The notes below the pieces were generated by a model. That model had not been told where the DNA came from. It was given only the letters and a program-made list of their open reading frames with translations, and made no database searches. Positions 59,101-63,810 of a DNA stretch of 64,000 nucleotides are shown in pieces. Made by a program: the position numbers and the translations under genes. Every line of letters begins with the position of its first letter. The stretch's first letter is position 1. Source of the DNA: Cydia pomonella (lineage: Eukaryota; Arthropoda; Insecta; Lepidoptera; Tortricidae); contig NC_084711.1 in assembly GCF_033807575.1 (NCBI RefSeq), forward strand, positions 13,764,001 to 13,828,000. The letters run 5' to 3'.

Positions 59101-61196
59101 AACCTTTGTCCGCCACAGACGTCAACTGACGCGTGCGGCTACAACCCAATATACGATAGATGTGGCCTTCGAAGGATTAAGGACATTTGTTTTCTACAAA
59201 CTATTAAAATATTTTCTATTTGACTACACACTATGCCTAGTTGTGTCCTGTAAATTTTGAAAAATTCCTTATCACAATCACCGCAACGTAGGAATATTGT
59301 TATACCCTTCTAATATATTCATTTAAGAATAGTATAAAGTCAGAAGGTCAAGGCCTATCAATTTTACTGATGTGAATTTATTTCTACTCTTAGGTATTTA
59401 CCACCCGAGTGCTTCGTCGTCGGCAAAAACCCACCAAAGATCAGCAGCAAAGTCGACGTGTGGAGCGTGGGCGTGATCTTCTACCAGTGCCTCTACGGCA
59501 AGAAGCCGTTCGGCCACAATCAGAGCCAGGCCACCATCCTGGAGGAGAACACCATCCTCAAGGCCACCGAGGTGCAGTTCGCCAACAAACCCACTGTCAG
59601 CAATGAGGCTAAGGTGAGTCTTTCTTACTTTGTACCTTGTATGATGGGAAATGGAAATAATGGCACAAATCCATCAATACTTGTTCGTTCAAAAAATAAT
59701 AGCGTATACTAAGAACTATATTTTGATTATCTCTGTAGCTAGCTTGTAGTTTGTTTACTGCTGGTGCAAATTTTTTGGTCATTAGACGGGTCCACACGAG
59801 CGAGCGAGCGAGCACGTACGTGCGAGGCAATTTCCTCACGTACAGGCGGCGTGCTCGGGCGAGGAAAACGCATGCGCCTCGGCCGAGGCACGTCTACACT
59901 GGCCGGTTTGTGCGTGAGGATATTGCCTCGCGCGTATGCTCGCTCTGTGTGGACCCGGCTATTAACTTTTTCACCGCCATTGATTTGATATGTCACTACA
60001 TTTCGTGCCCCACACGCCACGACTTTATATCAAGTCGTGGTTATGATCAGGTTTGTATACGTGCAATTTTTGACGTGGCATTAATTCGAACTCTGGCATT
60101 CGAACTCAAAGTTAGCTTCCCTCATGTTACTAATAAAGTTGCCTCCAAAATCAGGCGAACTAAATTGACAAGTCAGTGTGCACAAATCAAAGATTGAGTA
60201 AGACTTTTAAAGTACTTGTAAAATCTAAGAAAATTTCGTTCTTCTAATTTCACAGGCAAACAAGATGGCGCTGTACGGATCCATAAAATTTGTGGTAACT
60301 TTGACTGTCAAAAGTTGACGTTTGACAATTCAGTGCCCGTAAAATATATGAAGCAGTACAGCGCCATCTGCTTTGAATGTCAAACTAAGGGGCACGTTAT
60401 TTCTTCGGTTTTACCTCTCTATTACAATCTCAATCTCTTTGGCACAAACGATACCACAGTTTGGCCAGTACTGTACATATCGATATTAAAAAAAGTTTGA
60501 TTTAGAGAATGTCGTGAGAATTCACCGCTAGCCCCTAGCGGCTACTGGTGCGGGGTCAGGTGGAATGTAATTTTAACCCCCTTATTCATAAACGTGTACT
60601 AAAGTTACGATGCCGCTAATAATCGTTTGTCCCTTTCCATCATACCAATACGTCGGAAAGGGACAAACGATTATTAGATTTGTTGATTGATAAATATATT
60701 GTAATATGCGAAAGATCCTTTCCCACTCAGCACAGCGACCTCAGAGTTCAGCCCCATATTGCAACAGAGAGTGTACGGTAGTAGAGTAACACGTACGGGC
60801 AACCCTGGAGTCACTGTCCTAGCAACTCGGCTTAGAGCGAAACAGGCACTAAGCTACTCTGCTGCATAACTTGTCGTCGTGCTTATCCCATTTCAAACCC
60901 GAGTCAATATCAACCCTAGAAAGGTTATGGTGGTTTGGCATATTCCAGAGGTTGATTGTGTTTTCGTTCGGCAGAGCTTTATCCGCGCGTGCCTGGCGTA
61001 CCGCAAGGAGGAGCGCATCGACGTGTTCGGGCTGGCGCGGCACGAGTACCTGCAGCCGCCCGTGCCCAAGCCGCGCGGCGCGGGGGCGGGCGCGGGCGGG
61101 GCGGGCGGCGCGGGCGCGGGGGCGGGCGGCGCGCTGGCGGCGGCGCCGGCCTCGTTCAGCGCCGCCAACATGTTCGCGGCCGGCTCGTCCTCCTAG
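10527..61196 (+). CDS. Tlk: Tousled-like kinase (nuclear Ser/Thr kinase), 16 coding exons
   Basis: The exons listed below join through GT-AG borders with matching phases into one frame of about 793 residues (human TLK1/2 are about 770). In order: DPRKQELLEARF near residues 20-32, a TLK N-terminal hallmark; a Ser/Pro-rich region with basic cluster RKRKRK (129-134), a likely nuclear signal; coiled coils (about 219-300 and 416-455) containing RLRLGQF and WTDGYAF; then the kinase domain. That domain has P-loop GKGGFSEV (474-481), Lys496, Glu519, HYDLKPGN with catalytic Asp597, DFG Asp618 and LPPE. The tail is Gly/Ala-rich and ends in SSS. TLKs phosphorylate the histone chaperone Asf1 in S phase and act in chromatin assembly and repair (family knowledge). 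All catalytic residues are intact. Odd points are the nine-copy repeat at one splice donor and 36 kb of 5' introns. Confidence 0.95.
15880..16464 (+). promoter_or_regulatory. GC-rich island, candidate alternative TLK promoter
   Basis: This is the most CpG-rich sequence in intron 1. Two plausible 5' splice sites end it: CGCC/GTAAGT at 15952 (leader without an in-frame ATG) and AGGG/GTGGGT at 16465 (leader with ATGs). Either could feed the acceptor at 26754. I see no TATA box. The call rests on composition plus splice-phase logic, not on expression data. Confidence 0.45.
16392..16464 (+). CDS. Possible alternative first coding exon of TLK
   Basis: The frame MHFKEAFTMNDRPSERG (ATGs at 16392 and 16416) continues as RRNSRCR and ends in one extra base before donor GTGGGT. 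That is phase 1, the same as the 10551 exon, so it would splice in frame onto VGVKMEHFQAALDP in exon 2. The predicted N-terminus is basic and Arg-rich. Not proven to be transcribed; chance agreement of phase is one in three. Confidence 0.4.
18690..18838 (-). pseudogene. LINE ORF2 C-terminal fragment
   Basis: The minus strand reads PQDGRGSGRPRRRWRDDLDA, YLNDWPDIAQNRDEWKSRG and LPSSGTPYRL. The GRPRRRW.DD...W...A..R..W spacing is typical of the extreme C-terminus of lepidopteran LINE reverse transcriptase proteins. No upstream domain is present. Confidence 0.7.
18985..19485 (-). pseudogene. LINE ORF2 3' fragment, decayed
   Basis: On the minus strand it contains TACGGTGCCGAGACATGGAC, the DNA behind the LINE motif TYGAETW, then a GHVxR-like region and a W-rich end, near CCCACTGCTGAGCATAGGCC on the plus strand. 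Frames are broken. It lies 150 bp from the fragment at 18690 but reads as a different LINE family. Confidence 0.6.
19601..20755. mobile_element. 1.15-kb TIR element, pogo/Tigger-like
   Basis: The left end CAGTGAAACTTGGTTAAATG and the inverted right end CAGTGAACCCTGGATAACTG are terminal inverted repeats, flanked on both sides by TA (19599-19600 and 20756-20757). Further sub-terminal echoes (GTGAGAC, AACTGAGA, ACCTGG) continue inwards. The CAG ends and TA duplication fit the pogo/Tigger branch of Tc1/mariner. No transposase remains; a LINE tail sits inside. Confidence 0.75.
20110..20430 (-). repeat. LINE 3' tail, reverse, nested in the pogo-like element
   Basis: It contains the reverse complement of the blocks at 3130-3240 and 3655-3705: AAGCAAATAGGCTACAGTGC, CACTTTTACATGTCAA, and repeated TTAGAGATGTA with GGGTCTCCAA. 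It must have inserted after the surrounding element. Confidence 0.65.
21388..21675 (-). other. Unrecognised 95-codon open frame
   Basis: The internal stretch YARREERSATLTSLKKPDSG and FMANVYFETVLTLRDTRKNK has mixed, protein-like composition in an AT-rich setting. An acceptor-like TATATTTCAG precedes the ACTATGCACGG codons. I recognise no family and see no partner exon. It may be a decayed gene or transposon piece, or chance. Confidence 0.2.
22101..22430 (-). repeat. LINE 3' tail, reverse, with a second decayed piece
   Basis: ACAATACAATACAAATATAC then TTTATTGCACACC and GGCGGTCTTATCGCTAAAAA with GCGATCTCTTCCAGACAACC: a common lepidopteran LINE 3' end in reverse orientation. A second partial match (CGGTCTTATCGCTAAATAGC) begins near 22373. 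Confidence 0.75.
24567..24743. mobile_element. Palindromic MITE, copy 1 (177 bp)
   Basis: The ends TAGAGTCAGACCAAGCTAAG and, inverted, TATAGTCAGACCATGATAAG, are followed on each side by CAGCGATTTTGA and GCAAGTGTTA, so almost the whole element folds on itself. The same family occurs at 33083. Confidence 0.85.
26325..26497. mobile_element. Short TIR element (MITE)
   Basis: GCGGGCTGTACACATTCGTC on the left is answered by GGGTGTGTACAGCCGGC on the right, and CCCCGAGACTCGGCC by CAAGACTCTCGG. An open frame on the minus strand here is only a by-product of the element. Confidence 0.55.
26754..26839 (+). CDS. Tlk: TLK coding exon 2
   Basis: Acceptor TTTTGTTGCAG. Codes VGVKMEHFQAALDPRKQELL then EARFLGAK. 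The block LDPR(K/R)QELLEARF is shared with human TLK1/2 as I recall them, which fixes the frame. The donor GTTAGA is weak. Enters in phase 1, leaves in phase 0. Confidence 0.9.
26840..29186 (+). other. TLK intron 2
   Basis: No exon seen. A decayed copy of the CAACTCCAGAGG repeat lies at about 27350-27440. An exact CAAGATGGCGGC, the textbook YY1/Pho binding core, is at 28745-28756. Confidence 0.55.
29187..29234 (+). CDS. Tlk: TLK coding exon 3 (48-nt cassette)
   Basis: A 48-nt exon, VSAGEIETQRAPDYKA, between acceptor GCCTGTTTGCAG and donor GCG/GTGAGT. Both sides are phase 0, so it can be skipped without changing frame. Not obviously conserved in sequence; supported by the strong splice sites, GC-rich codons and fit between exons 2 and 4. 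Confidence 0.7.
29757..29910. mobile_element. MITE with GTGGCGG ends
   Basis: Starts AGCAGTGGCGGACCG and ends GCGCCGCCACTGGTGG, forming short inverted ends; the interior TTCCCTACGAATATTTGTGA is a familiar lepidopteran repeat segment. Confidence 0.5.
30913..31125 (+). repeat. Direct repeat, about 127-bp period, two diverged copies
   Basis: GTGATGTGTGTTAAGGGATA at 30913 recurs as GTGATGTGCGTCAAGGGATA at 31040. Both continue TGAATATCTTACAAGAGTTT and later TTCCG(G)CCGATGATAGAG-like text, with small indels. Confidence 0.75.
31278..31995 (+). pseudogene. LINE reverse-transcriptase C-terminal remnant
   Basis: Frames read VKEFVYLGTLFTRDGKHDED, IDRRVNAGNRVNGALNAFM and RRVLVPTLMYGSESWV, then a stop. 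These are followed by VEMRALRSVCGVKLQDRIRK and MLRWFGHVERMSERRLTKRV, then GRGRPRRTFSDQ. This is the standard C-terminus of a lepidopteran non-LTR element. It ends in an (ATGT)n tail near 31985-32000. Stops and a frameshift make it dead. Confidence 0.88.
33083..33239. mobile_element. Palindromic MITE, copy 2 (157 bp)
   Basis: Same family as 24567: ends TAGAGCCAGACCAAGATAAG and TAGAGTCAGACCAAGCTATG (inverted), with GCGATTTTAACA/GCGATTTTGATA and TAACACTTGCAC inside. Confidence 0.85.
33292..33451. mobile_element. GC-rich MITE
   Basis: The left end AGACCCACACTAAAGTATCC resembles the inverse of the right end, AGGGCCACACTAGCGTATTT, and GCGTCGGCG recurs inverted as CGCCGAC. The interior carries GCTCGACGCAACATTGTAGC. 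Confidence 0.55.
35760..36050 (+). promoter_or_regulatory. GC-rich island in TLK intron 3
   Basis: A CpG-dense block in AT-rich DNA. It opens with an ATG (35789) and a short Ala/Gly-rich frame, MNAGGATAAGGQSAERHAAA, that stops within 40 codons. It could be an internal promoter or unspliced leader, but I see no splice donor whose phase fits exon 4. Confidence 0.25.
38608..38751 (+). pseudogene. Truncated ORF inside the TIR element
   Basis: MPLSAAERAKRGRQKLKDEE then KYEEYKKKA, a highly charged start resembling the N-termini of uncharacterised insect transposon proteins. The frame then runs straight into the repeat beginning GCGGCCAAGTGCGAG and stops there, so the repeat has cut the ORF. Confidence 0.5.
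38690..40022 (+). repeat. Large copy of the AGGGTTCC...GGAACCCT repeat with internal duplications
   Basis: Same ends as the copy at 6908 but about 2.8 times longer. The middle is a tandem array of a roughly 286-bp unit: ACGTATTAAAAAAAAACTAC recurs at about 38950, 39236 and 39521, each unit including a run of 8-9 G and the CACACGTATGGGTATGATGA block. The 470-bp copy has one unit only. Confidence 0.8.
41800..42500 (+). pseudogene. LINE reverse-transcriptase remnant
   Basis: Broken frames give MFADGSDDTTLIINCNNKTD, a disrupted FADD reverse-transcriptase core, then VEKVGTLKFLGITVDNHLNW with KEHIEQVCKNLDRFVFVLKR. Further on comes MLREFRALCIRYVIMNQPLS. These are ordered as in Jockey/CR1-like ORF2. 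Several stops; dead. Confidence 0.72.
43865..44045 (-). repeat. Probable LINE 3' tail
   Basis: AAATCATTTATTGCAGTTCA followed by conserved-looking CGATGGCCACTTCGACCCAG; read on the minus strand it ends in a TTTATTTTATT-rich tail as non-LTR 3' ends do. Family not identified. Confidence 0.35.
45830..45945 (+). repeat. LINE 3' tail
   Basis: AAAACCGCATCGAAATCGGT, CCATCCGTTAGAGAGCTA, ATAACACTCCTTTCCGTAGG and GGGTTAAAAATG form a common lepidopteran LINE end. Confidence 0.6.
46500..47031 (+). promoter_or_regulatory. Candidate internal TLK promoter
   Basis: A CpG-enriched block (about 46510-46860), including AAAATGGCGCC, ends 200 bp before coding exon 4. Exon 4 begins precisely with an ATG. A transcript starting here and reading into exon 4 would give a TLK lacking residues 1-53. 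This is inferred from composition and position only. Confidence 0.35.
47032..47122 (+). CDS. Tlk: TLK coding exon 4
   Basis: Acceptor TTTCTTTACAG immediately followed by ATG; codes MSAGAQIQMAPQTTVNTGQP then LHNQDSNMST, leaving phase 1. Gln/Asn/Thr-rich linker. Confidence 0.82.
47123..47853 (+). other. TLK intron 4
   Basis: Contains open but unconserved sequence and a TATAAAAG at 47388-47395. I see no coding exon. Confidence 0.5.
47854..48006 (+). CDS. Tlk: TLK coding exon 5 (nuclear signal)
   Basis: Codes SSYSDKEIDALTPEKTAAMR then IAVPERKRKRKG. The basic RKRKRK is a likely nuclear localisation signal and corresponds to the RGRKRK region of human TLKs, just after their SDKESETPEKK. Phases 1 in, 1 out; donor GTCTGT. 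Confidence 0.9.
48612..48772 (+). CDS. Tlk: TLK coding exon 6
   Basis: GDEGVGGGGGVGAKQRHNSS followed by DKSIRDHLSKHPSSSPVRLT and GAKSPSPQGGNYPM. The SI.D...(Y/H)...SSPVR pattern parallels human ISDYFEYQGGNGSSPVR. Rich in SP sites. Leaves phase 0 with donor GTGAGT. Confidence 0.9.
49248..49337 (+). CDS. Tlk: TLK coding exon 7
   Basis: Thirty codons, YPPSPSSLLPSGADFLRSTS then QQRPHTSVKQ; phase 0 both sides. Low-complexity linker ahead of the coiled coil. Confidence 0.85.
49585..49725 (+). CDS. Tlk: TLK coding exon 8 (coiled coil)
   Basis: VQTELTCQRIQELETQASSD then LELRNNRIEELTRNNEELKH, a heptad-like coiled coil matching human IQTDLTMLKLAALE...RIDDLLRANCDLRRQ. Phase 0 both sides, donor AAA/GTAAGT. 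Confidence 0.92.
49912..50063. mobile_element. piggyBac-like MITE in TLK intron 8
   Basis: TAACACATTCACTGCC and its exact inverse GGCAGTGAATGTGTTA bound the element. Including one outer base each side, both ends read TTAA, the target duplication used by piggyBac transposases. About 150 bp, GC-rich interior, no ORF. Confidence 0.8.
50085..50166. repeat. (AT)n microsatellite
   Basis: A-run followed by interrupted TATATA blocks directly upstream of the acceptor of the next TLK exon, about 30 bp away. Confidence 0.9.
50198..50403 (+). CDS. Tlk: TLK coding exon 9
   Basis: VIEQHKSHINKCIDVVKKLL, then CMQNRLRLGQFVTQRVGATF and QENWTDGYAFQELT. It closely follows human [49 protein letters not shown]. 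Strongest non-kinase match in the gene. Leaves phase 2. Confidence 0.95.
50843..51215. mobile_element. 373-bp TA-flanked MITE in TLK intron 9
   Basis: CAGCATGGGCCAATAATATA and, inverted, CAGTACCGGCCAATAATATA are the ends, flanked by TA (50841-50842; 51216-51217). TC1/mariner-type ends; no ORF. Confidence 0.8.
51370..51613 (+). CDS. Tlk: TLK coding exon 10 (first repeat copy inside)
   Basis: RQEEITAEKEEIDRQKKLLL then KKRPSNSEGGGGRGKRTASA and SMTWQEYYEADEILK, matching human [25 protein letters not shown] and LTLAEYHEQEEIFK. Its last 142 bases and the following 13 intron bases form copy 1 of the 155-bp array. Only this donor (51614, GTACGT) keeps the frame by simple read-out; reading on into copy 2 meets a TGA. 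Confidence 0.92.
51472..52866 (+). repeat. Nine-copy 155-bp tandem array of exon end plus splice donor
   Basis: The unit runs from CAAGCGCACGGCCAGTGCGG to AAG/GTACGTTACACTA. Donors recur at 51614, 51769, 51924, 52079, 52234, 52389, 52544, 52699 and 52854, exactly 155 apart. Only four substitutions are visible: two in copy 4, and one each in copies 7 and 9. Each unit holds 142 bp of TLK exon 10 and 13 bp of intron. The unit is not a multiple of three. Recent amplification, or possibly an assembly artefact. Confidence 0.97.
53322..53473 (+). CDS. Tlk: TLK coding exon 11
   Basis: [50 protein letters not shown]. Matches human [43 protein letters not shown]. Second coiled coil leading into the kinase domain. 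Donor GTCAGT, phase 2. Confidence 0.95.
53733..54685 (-). mobile_element. Mariner-like element with nested SINE
   Basis: Ends CAGGGTTGGGCAGATAAG, exact for 18 bp and inverted, flanked by TA (53731-53732; 54686-54687). The minus strand encodes SRRSMSRILGHDLGLKAYKK, QKIHRLTEAQKQARVKKCRD, LLAWHEGDEINFVNIDYA, a mariner transposase segment up to the region of the first catalytic Asp. The C-terminal half is missing and the N-terminal half is interrupted by the SINE. It lies in TLK intron 11. Confidence 0.85.
54088..54325 (-). mobile_element. tRNA-derived SINE
   Basis: On the minus strand it starts with a tRNA-like head containing GGTTCAAATCC (box B-like). It runs to CACAAGCCTTATTGAGCTTA and GTGGGACTTAGTC near its 3' end. 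This is a very common lepidopteran SINE. It is inserted inside the mariner-like element. Confidence 0.85.
55685..55850. mobile_element. Composite palindromic MITE
   Basis: Two palindromes side by side: GCGATACAAGTGCGAAT with ATTCGCACATGTATCG, and TTTACAGTACATATGG with CCATATGTACTGTAAA, the latter around CGCACTAGTGCG. Confidence 0.6.
56530..56686. repeat. Long near-perfect hairpin, 61-bp arms, 35-nt loop
   Basis: The left arm (56530-56590) and right arm (56626-56686) are reverse complements at 60 of 61 positions, starting ATAGGTAAAAAACTTAAGTA; the one mismatch is in CGGATAGACA versus TGTCTATTCG. Lies in TLK intron 11, so any TLK pre-mRNA would fold here. Could be a palindromic MITE or a hairpin-RNA source. 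Confidence 0.9.
56684..56894. mobile_element. MITE with TATAGGGA-CGTGC ends
   Basis: CTATAGGGACCGTGCGCG at the left and GCACGCTCCCTATAG at the right are inverted ends; it abuts the hairpin above. Interior contains CTGCCATCTTGTG twice. Confidence 0.65.
57288..57431 (+). CDS. Tlk: TLK coding exon 12 (P-loop and catalytic Lys)
   Basis: YLLLMLLGKGGFSEVHKAFD, LREQRYTACKVHQLNKDWKE, DKKANYI. G-loop GKGGFSEV and ATP-binding Lys496 in TACKVHQLNK are intact. Phase 2 in and out; donor GTGAGT. Confidence 0.96.
   Translation, partial: VPAANAAGQGRVQRGAQGLRPARAALHGLQGAPAQQGLEGGQEGQLY
57968..58115 (+). CDS. Tlk: TLK coding exon 13 (alpha-C and hinge)
   Basis: HALREYNIHKALDHPRIVKL, YDVFEIDGNSFCTVLEYCNG, HDLDFYLKQ. 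Glu519 (HALRE) is the likely salt-bridge partner of Lys496; VLEYCNGHDLD is the hinge. Donor CAG/GTAAAA. Confidence 0.96.
58600..58850 (+). CDS. Tlk: TLK coding exon 14 (catalytic and activation loops)
   Basis: HKTIPEREARSIVMQVVSAL, KYLNEIKPPVIHYDLKPGNI, LLTEGNVCGEIKITDFGLSK, VMDEENYNPDHGMDLTSQGA, GTYW. HYD replaces the usual HRD, as in other TLKs. Asp597 and DFG Asp618 are present. Phase 0 in, 2 out. Confidence 0.97.
58902..59030. mobile_element. MITE in TLK intron 14
   Basis: TAGGTCCACTTGCACC at the left and GGTGCAAGTGGCCCTTA at the right form inverted ends; inside, GGGTTAACCGGTTAAACC and GGTTAACCGATTAACCCC also pair. Confidence 0.8.
59394..59613 (+). CDS. Tlk: TLK coding exon 15
   Basis: YLPPECFVVGKNPPKISSKV, DVWSVGVIFYQCLYGKKPFG, HNQSQATILEENTILKATEV, QFANKPTVSNEAK. 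Contains the PPE motif and DVWSVGVIFYQ helix F, near-identical to human TLKs. Phase 0 out. Confidence 0.97.
59783..59961. mobile_element. GC-rich palindromic MITE
   Basis: TAGACGGGTCCACACGAGCG and, inverted, TAGCCGGGTCCACACAGAGC are the ends; CGAGGCAATTTCCTCACG and CGAGGCAATATCCTCACG pair inside. Includes a (GAGC)n run. Confidence 0.8.
60268..60373. mobile_element. Short foldback element
   Basis: AAGATGGCGCTGTAC and GTACAGCGCCATCT are inverted, about 75 bp apart, with TTTGACTGTCAAAAGTTGAC between them. Confidence 0.6.
60616..60677. repeat. Perfect 23-bp hairpin
   Basis: Arms 60616-60638 and 60655-60677 are exact reverse complements (core ATCGTTTGTCCCTTTCC) around a 16-nt loop. Probably a MITE remnant in TLK intron 15. 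Confidence 0.85.
60975..61196 (+). CDS. Tlk: TLK coding exon 16 (C-terminus)
   Basis: SFIRACLAYRKEERIDVFGL, ARHEYLQPPVPKPRG, then a Gly/Ala-only run of about 23 residues and ASFSAANMFAAGSSS before TAG. The start matches human [21 protein letters not shown]. The Gly/Ala run replaces the Ser/Ala/Thr tail of human TLKs. The stretch is extremely GC-rich. Confidence 0.95.
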   Translation, partial: SFIRACLAYRKEERIDVFGLARHEYLQPPVPKPRGAGAGAGGAGGAGAGAGGALAAAPASFSAANMFAAGSSS

Positions 61197-61409
61197 CCGC
61201 GCCGCCGCCGCCCCCGCCAGCCGGCGGCGCAGTGACCGCCGAGGGCCGCGGCGCTGTCGTGTCGAGGGACCGCGCAGGGTGCGGCCGAGACCCGTCTACC
61301 GCGAGTGCGTGTCGCCCGAGGACTTTTGATAGACTGTACTTTTTAGTTTTGAACTTTGTCAGTTAATATTCAGAGTTGTAAAATGACTAAATATCATTTA
61401 CGGATTAAA
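61197..61409 (+). other. TLK 3' UTR, proximal part
   Basis: GC-rich for the first 110 bases, then AT-rich. ATTAAA at 61404-61409 is a possible poly(A) signal; no AATAAA is seen in the next 300 bases. The true 3' end is uncertain. Confidence 0.5.
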
Positions 61410-62578
61410 TTGTTTAAGAATTATGCTTACTGTTGACTGTATTTATTGAGCGGGTGATAAAATGTGATTCTCCATTTATGAATGGGTTTGTCCTTTTATC
61501 ACTAGAGAAGAAGAAACCTTGGGACTATCCCTTGCATATTATATAAGTTATCCCTATTAAAAAAGTTAAAAATATTCACGAGACTTTTATTTAACTTCCG
61601 AGCTGATGTTTTTTGTTGTGAATTTTTTTTTGAGATCTCTGATAATCCCACAATATTGTAAACTAGACAGCGTAAGCCAAACAAACGACTTTTTAATCAT
61701 CCGGCATACTTTAGGCATACGCCAAGAAAACGTCTGTAGGTAGATGGTACGGCAGAAGGCTGCGTTTCCACCAGAGATGCGCGAGGATGCATAGCGAGGG
61801 ATGTTAAGAACCAACAGAATCACTAGACGCTGAACGAGGAAAACGTAAGTTATTTTATTGGTACTTAACAAACATGCTGGGTACGGTGACAGGTGTCATC
61901 TCCATACAATTTATAACGTAGTGATTATATGCTCTTTGCAATTTATAATCTTAAAATGCCAAATCTCGCATAATTGTATTTAGATGACATCTGTTCTGAT
62001 TACCCTTTCTGTTTGACAAATACTATAAGTAACAGAAGTCAGATGCCGAATGAAGTGACAACTTGACAAGTGAGTGTCATGGCCGCCATAAATCTATCAT
62101 GGTAACCATAACGGCGTATTACACTATCCTGTAGTTGTAGTTTTCGAATTTATGTTTTAAGGTATAGTAATAATAATAATACACATCTTAAGACGATAAT
62201 GTTATTGTATTAAAACGGAATACCAAATGTTGTTTAGACCTGAAGTATTTCCATTTCAAAACGAACATTTCTACCTCAAAACAGTTTAATTCAATACTAA
62301 TTAATGGGACTGCTTTTTCAATAACTTTGATTATTTGAACCAAATTTGAACTAAGCATTTAAATGTTGTATTTCAAATTAGTAGTAAATTATATACTTAC
62401 GTGCATTCTTTCGCCAATAATATATTTACTATTTATGGAACGTTTCATTTTACTGGCAACACAGTGCTAGATTTGATGGAATTTAATTATGAATCAGTCA
62501 GGGTATAAACAAACCGCTTTTATGCATCAATGTGATATTTTATTATCTGTGAAAACTTGTCAAAAAACTGGAAGGTAC

Positions 62579-62709
62579 AGGGGCCTACCGCGAAAACCGA
62601 AATTCGCAAATTGCGGGGATCTTTCTCTTTTCCTCTTACTGAGACGTAATTAGAGTGACAGAGAAAAATGCGCGCAGTTGACGAACTTCGATTGTCGCGG
62701 TAATAGCCC
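62579..62709. mobile_element. Palindromic MITE
   Basis: GGGGCCTACCGCGAAAACCG with CGAAATTCGCAAATTG, answered by GACGAACTTCGATTGTCGCG and GGTAATAGCCC on the right. Decayed ends. Confidence 0.65.
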
Positions 62710-63246
62710 AGTATGTATAAGTTACTCTATGGTTTACGAAATGTACTAGTGCTGCACTCTGGCGGCAGAACATTGCAGTAATACTCCTTGATATTCGACG
62801 GACATAAAATCTATGATGGAGCCTGGTTGACACTCGCAAGTTAACGAGCCATAACTACACCTGCTTGGCTTGTGGTCGTGTTTGACGCTCCCGCAAGCCA
62901 CGAATCTTGTTATCAAATAATTATTCAAGAATTGTCGCTTTTGCTTTGCTTGTGTGGCCATCTCTGGTCTAATAGCAGTATCTAAGACTGTTTGGACTTG
63001 TGATACCATCAGATCGTACCGACATCTATCGGATTTACACTAACACGCAAAAGAGCATGCGGGAACTATAGGTTGCAAAGGGCAGCTGCTGCTTATTGGC
63101 GTTACTTCAAGTTTAATAAGGCAAAATCCTGTTACTATAGTAACGTAACCAGCATGTTGCTATTTATTAAATCCAGATGGCGTTATTTTGTTAAGTCACG
63201 TGAAGTTTATAATTTATAACGCCTTTTAAAAAAAAAGTACCTATGA

Positions 63247-63810
63247 GCAAAGGGAATTTGAAATAGAGGTTGATTGTTAATGAAAACTTTGTAGCCACAG
63301 TAAATTTACTGACATCTTTCTACACAGTGTCTACACTTTAGTGGATGTCATTCCAGATCTAGAGCAGAGCCCAACTGGGGAAGTACCTCCACCTTACAGA
63401 AAACAGCAGCCAAATATCACTAGACCCTACTCATAGTGTTGTGTTCCTGCCGGTGAGTAAGGTTGCCAGAGCTCAACGAGGGGGGGGGGGCGGGTTTAGG
63501 GTCGACAACGCGCATGTAAATCCTCTGGAGTTGCAAGCGTACATAGGCTACGGAGACTGCTTACCATCAGGCGGGCCGTATGCTTGTTTGACACCGACGT
63601 AGTATAAAAAAAAAATACACATGATTAAAACTTAGAACGCCATTTGACTTTGATCTTAATTCTTTCACTAATACTTGTGTTAAAATATCAAAAAAGTGGC
63701 GCCACTGATATCTAAAAGTTTTAAACATGTGTCGAGAGATGGCAGTAAATTTACTGTGGCTACAAAGTTCTCTTTGAGAATCCACCTCTATTTCAAATTC
63801 TCTTTGGTAA
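63247..63810. mobile_element. Element with ~75-bp inverted repeats, carrying a nested LINE-type tail
   Basis: GGGAATTTGAAATAGAGGTT and CTTTGTAGCCACAGTAAATT on the left return inverted at 63727-63810 with modest divergence. The reverse copy of the CAACTCCAGAGG repeat (63465-63610, GGAGTTGCAAGCGTACATAG) sits between them, after a run of ten G. Confidence 0.75.

Noticed and set aside
60871..61366. Several overlapping open frames around the last TLK exon
   Set aside because: Extremely GC-rich DNA is open in many frames. Only the frame SFIRACLAYRKEERIDVFGL continues the kinase.
62746..63009. An 87-codon minus-strand open frame
   Set aside because: It reads through sequence that looks like a dispersed lepidopteran repeat (GCACTCTGGCGGCAGAACAT) with no domain or splice partner.
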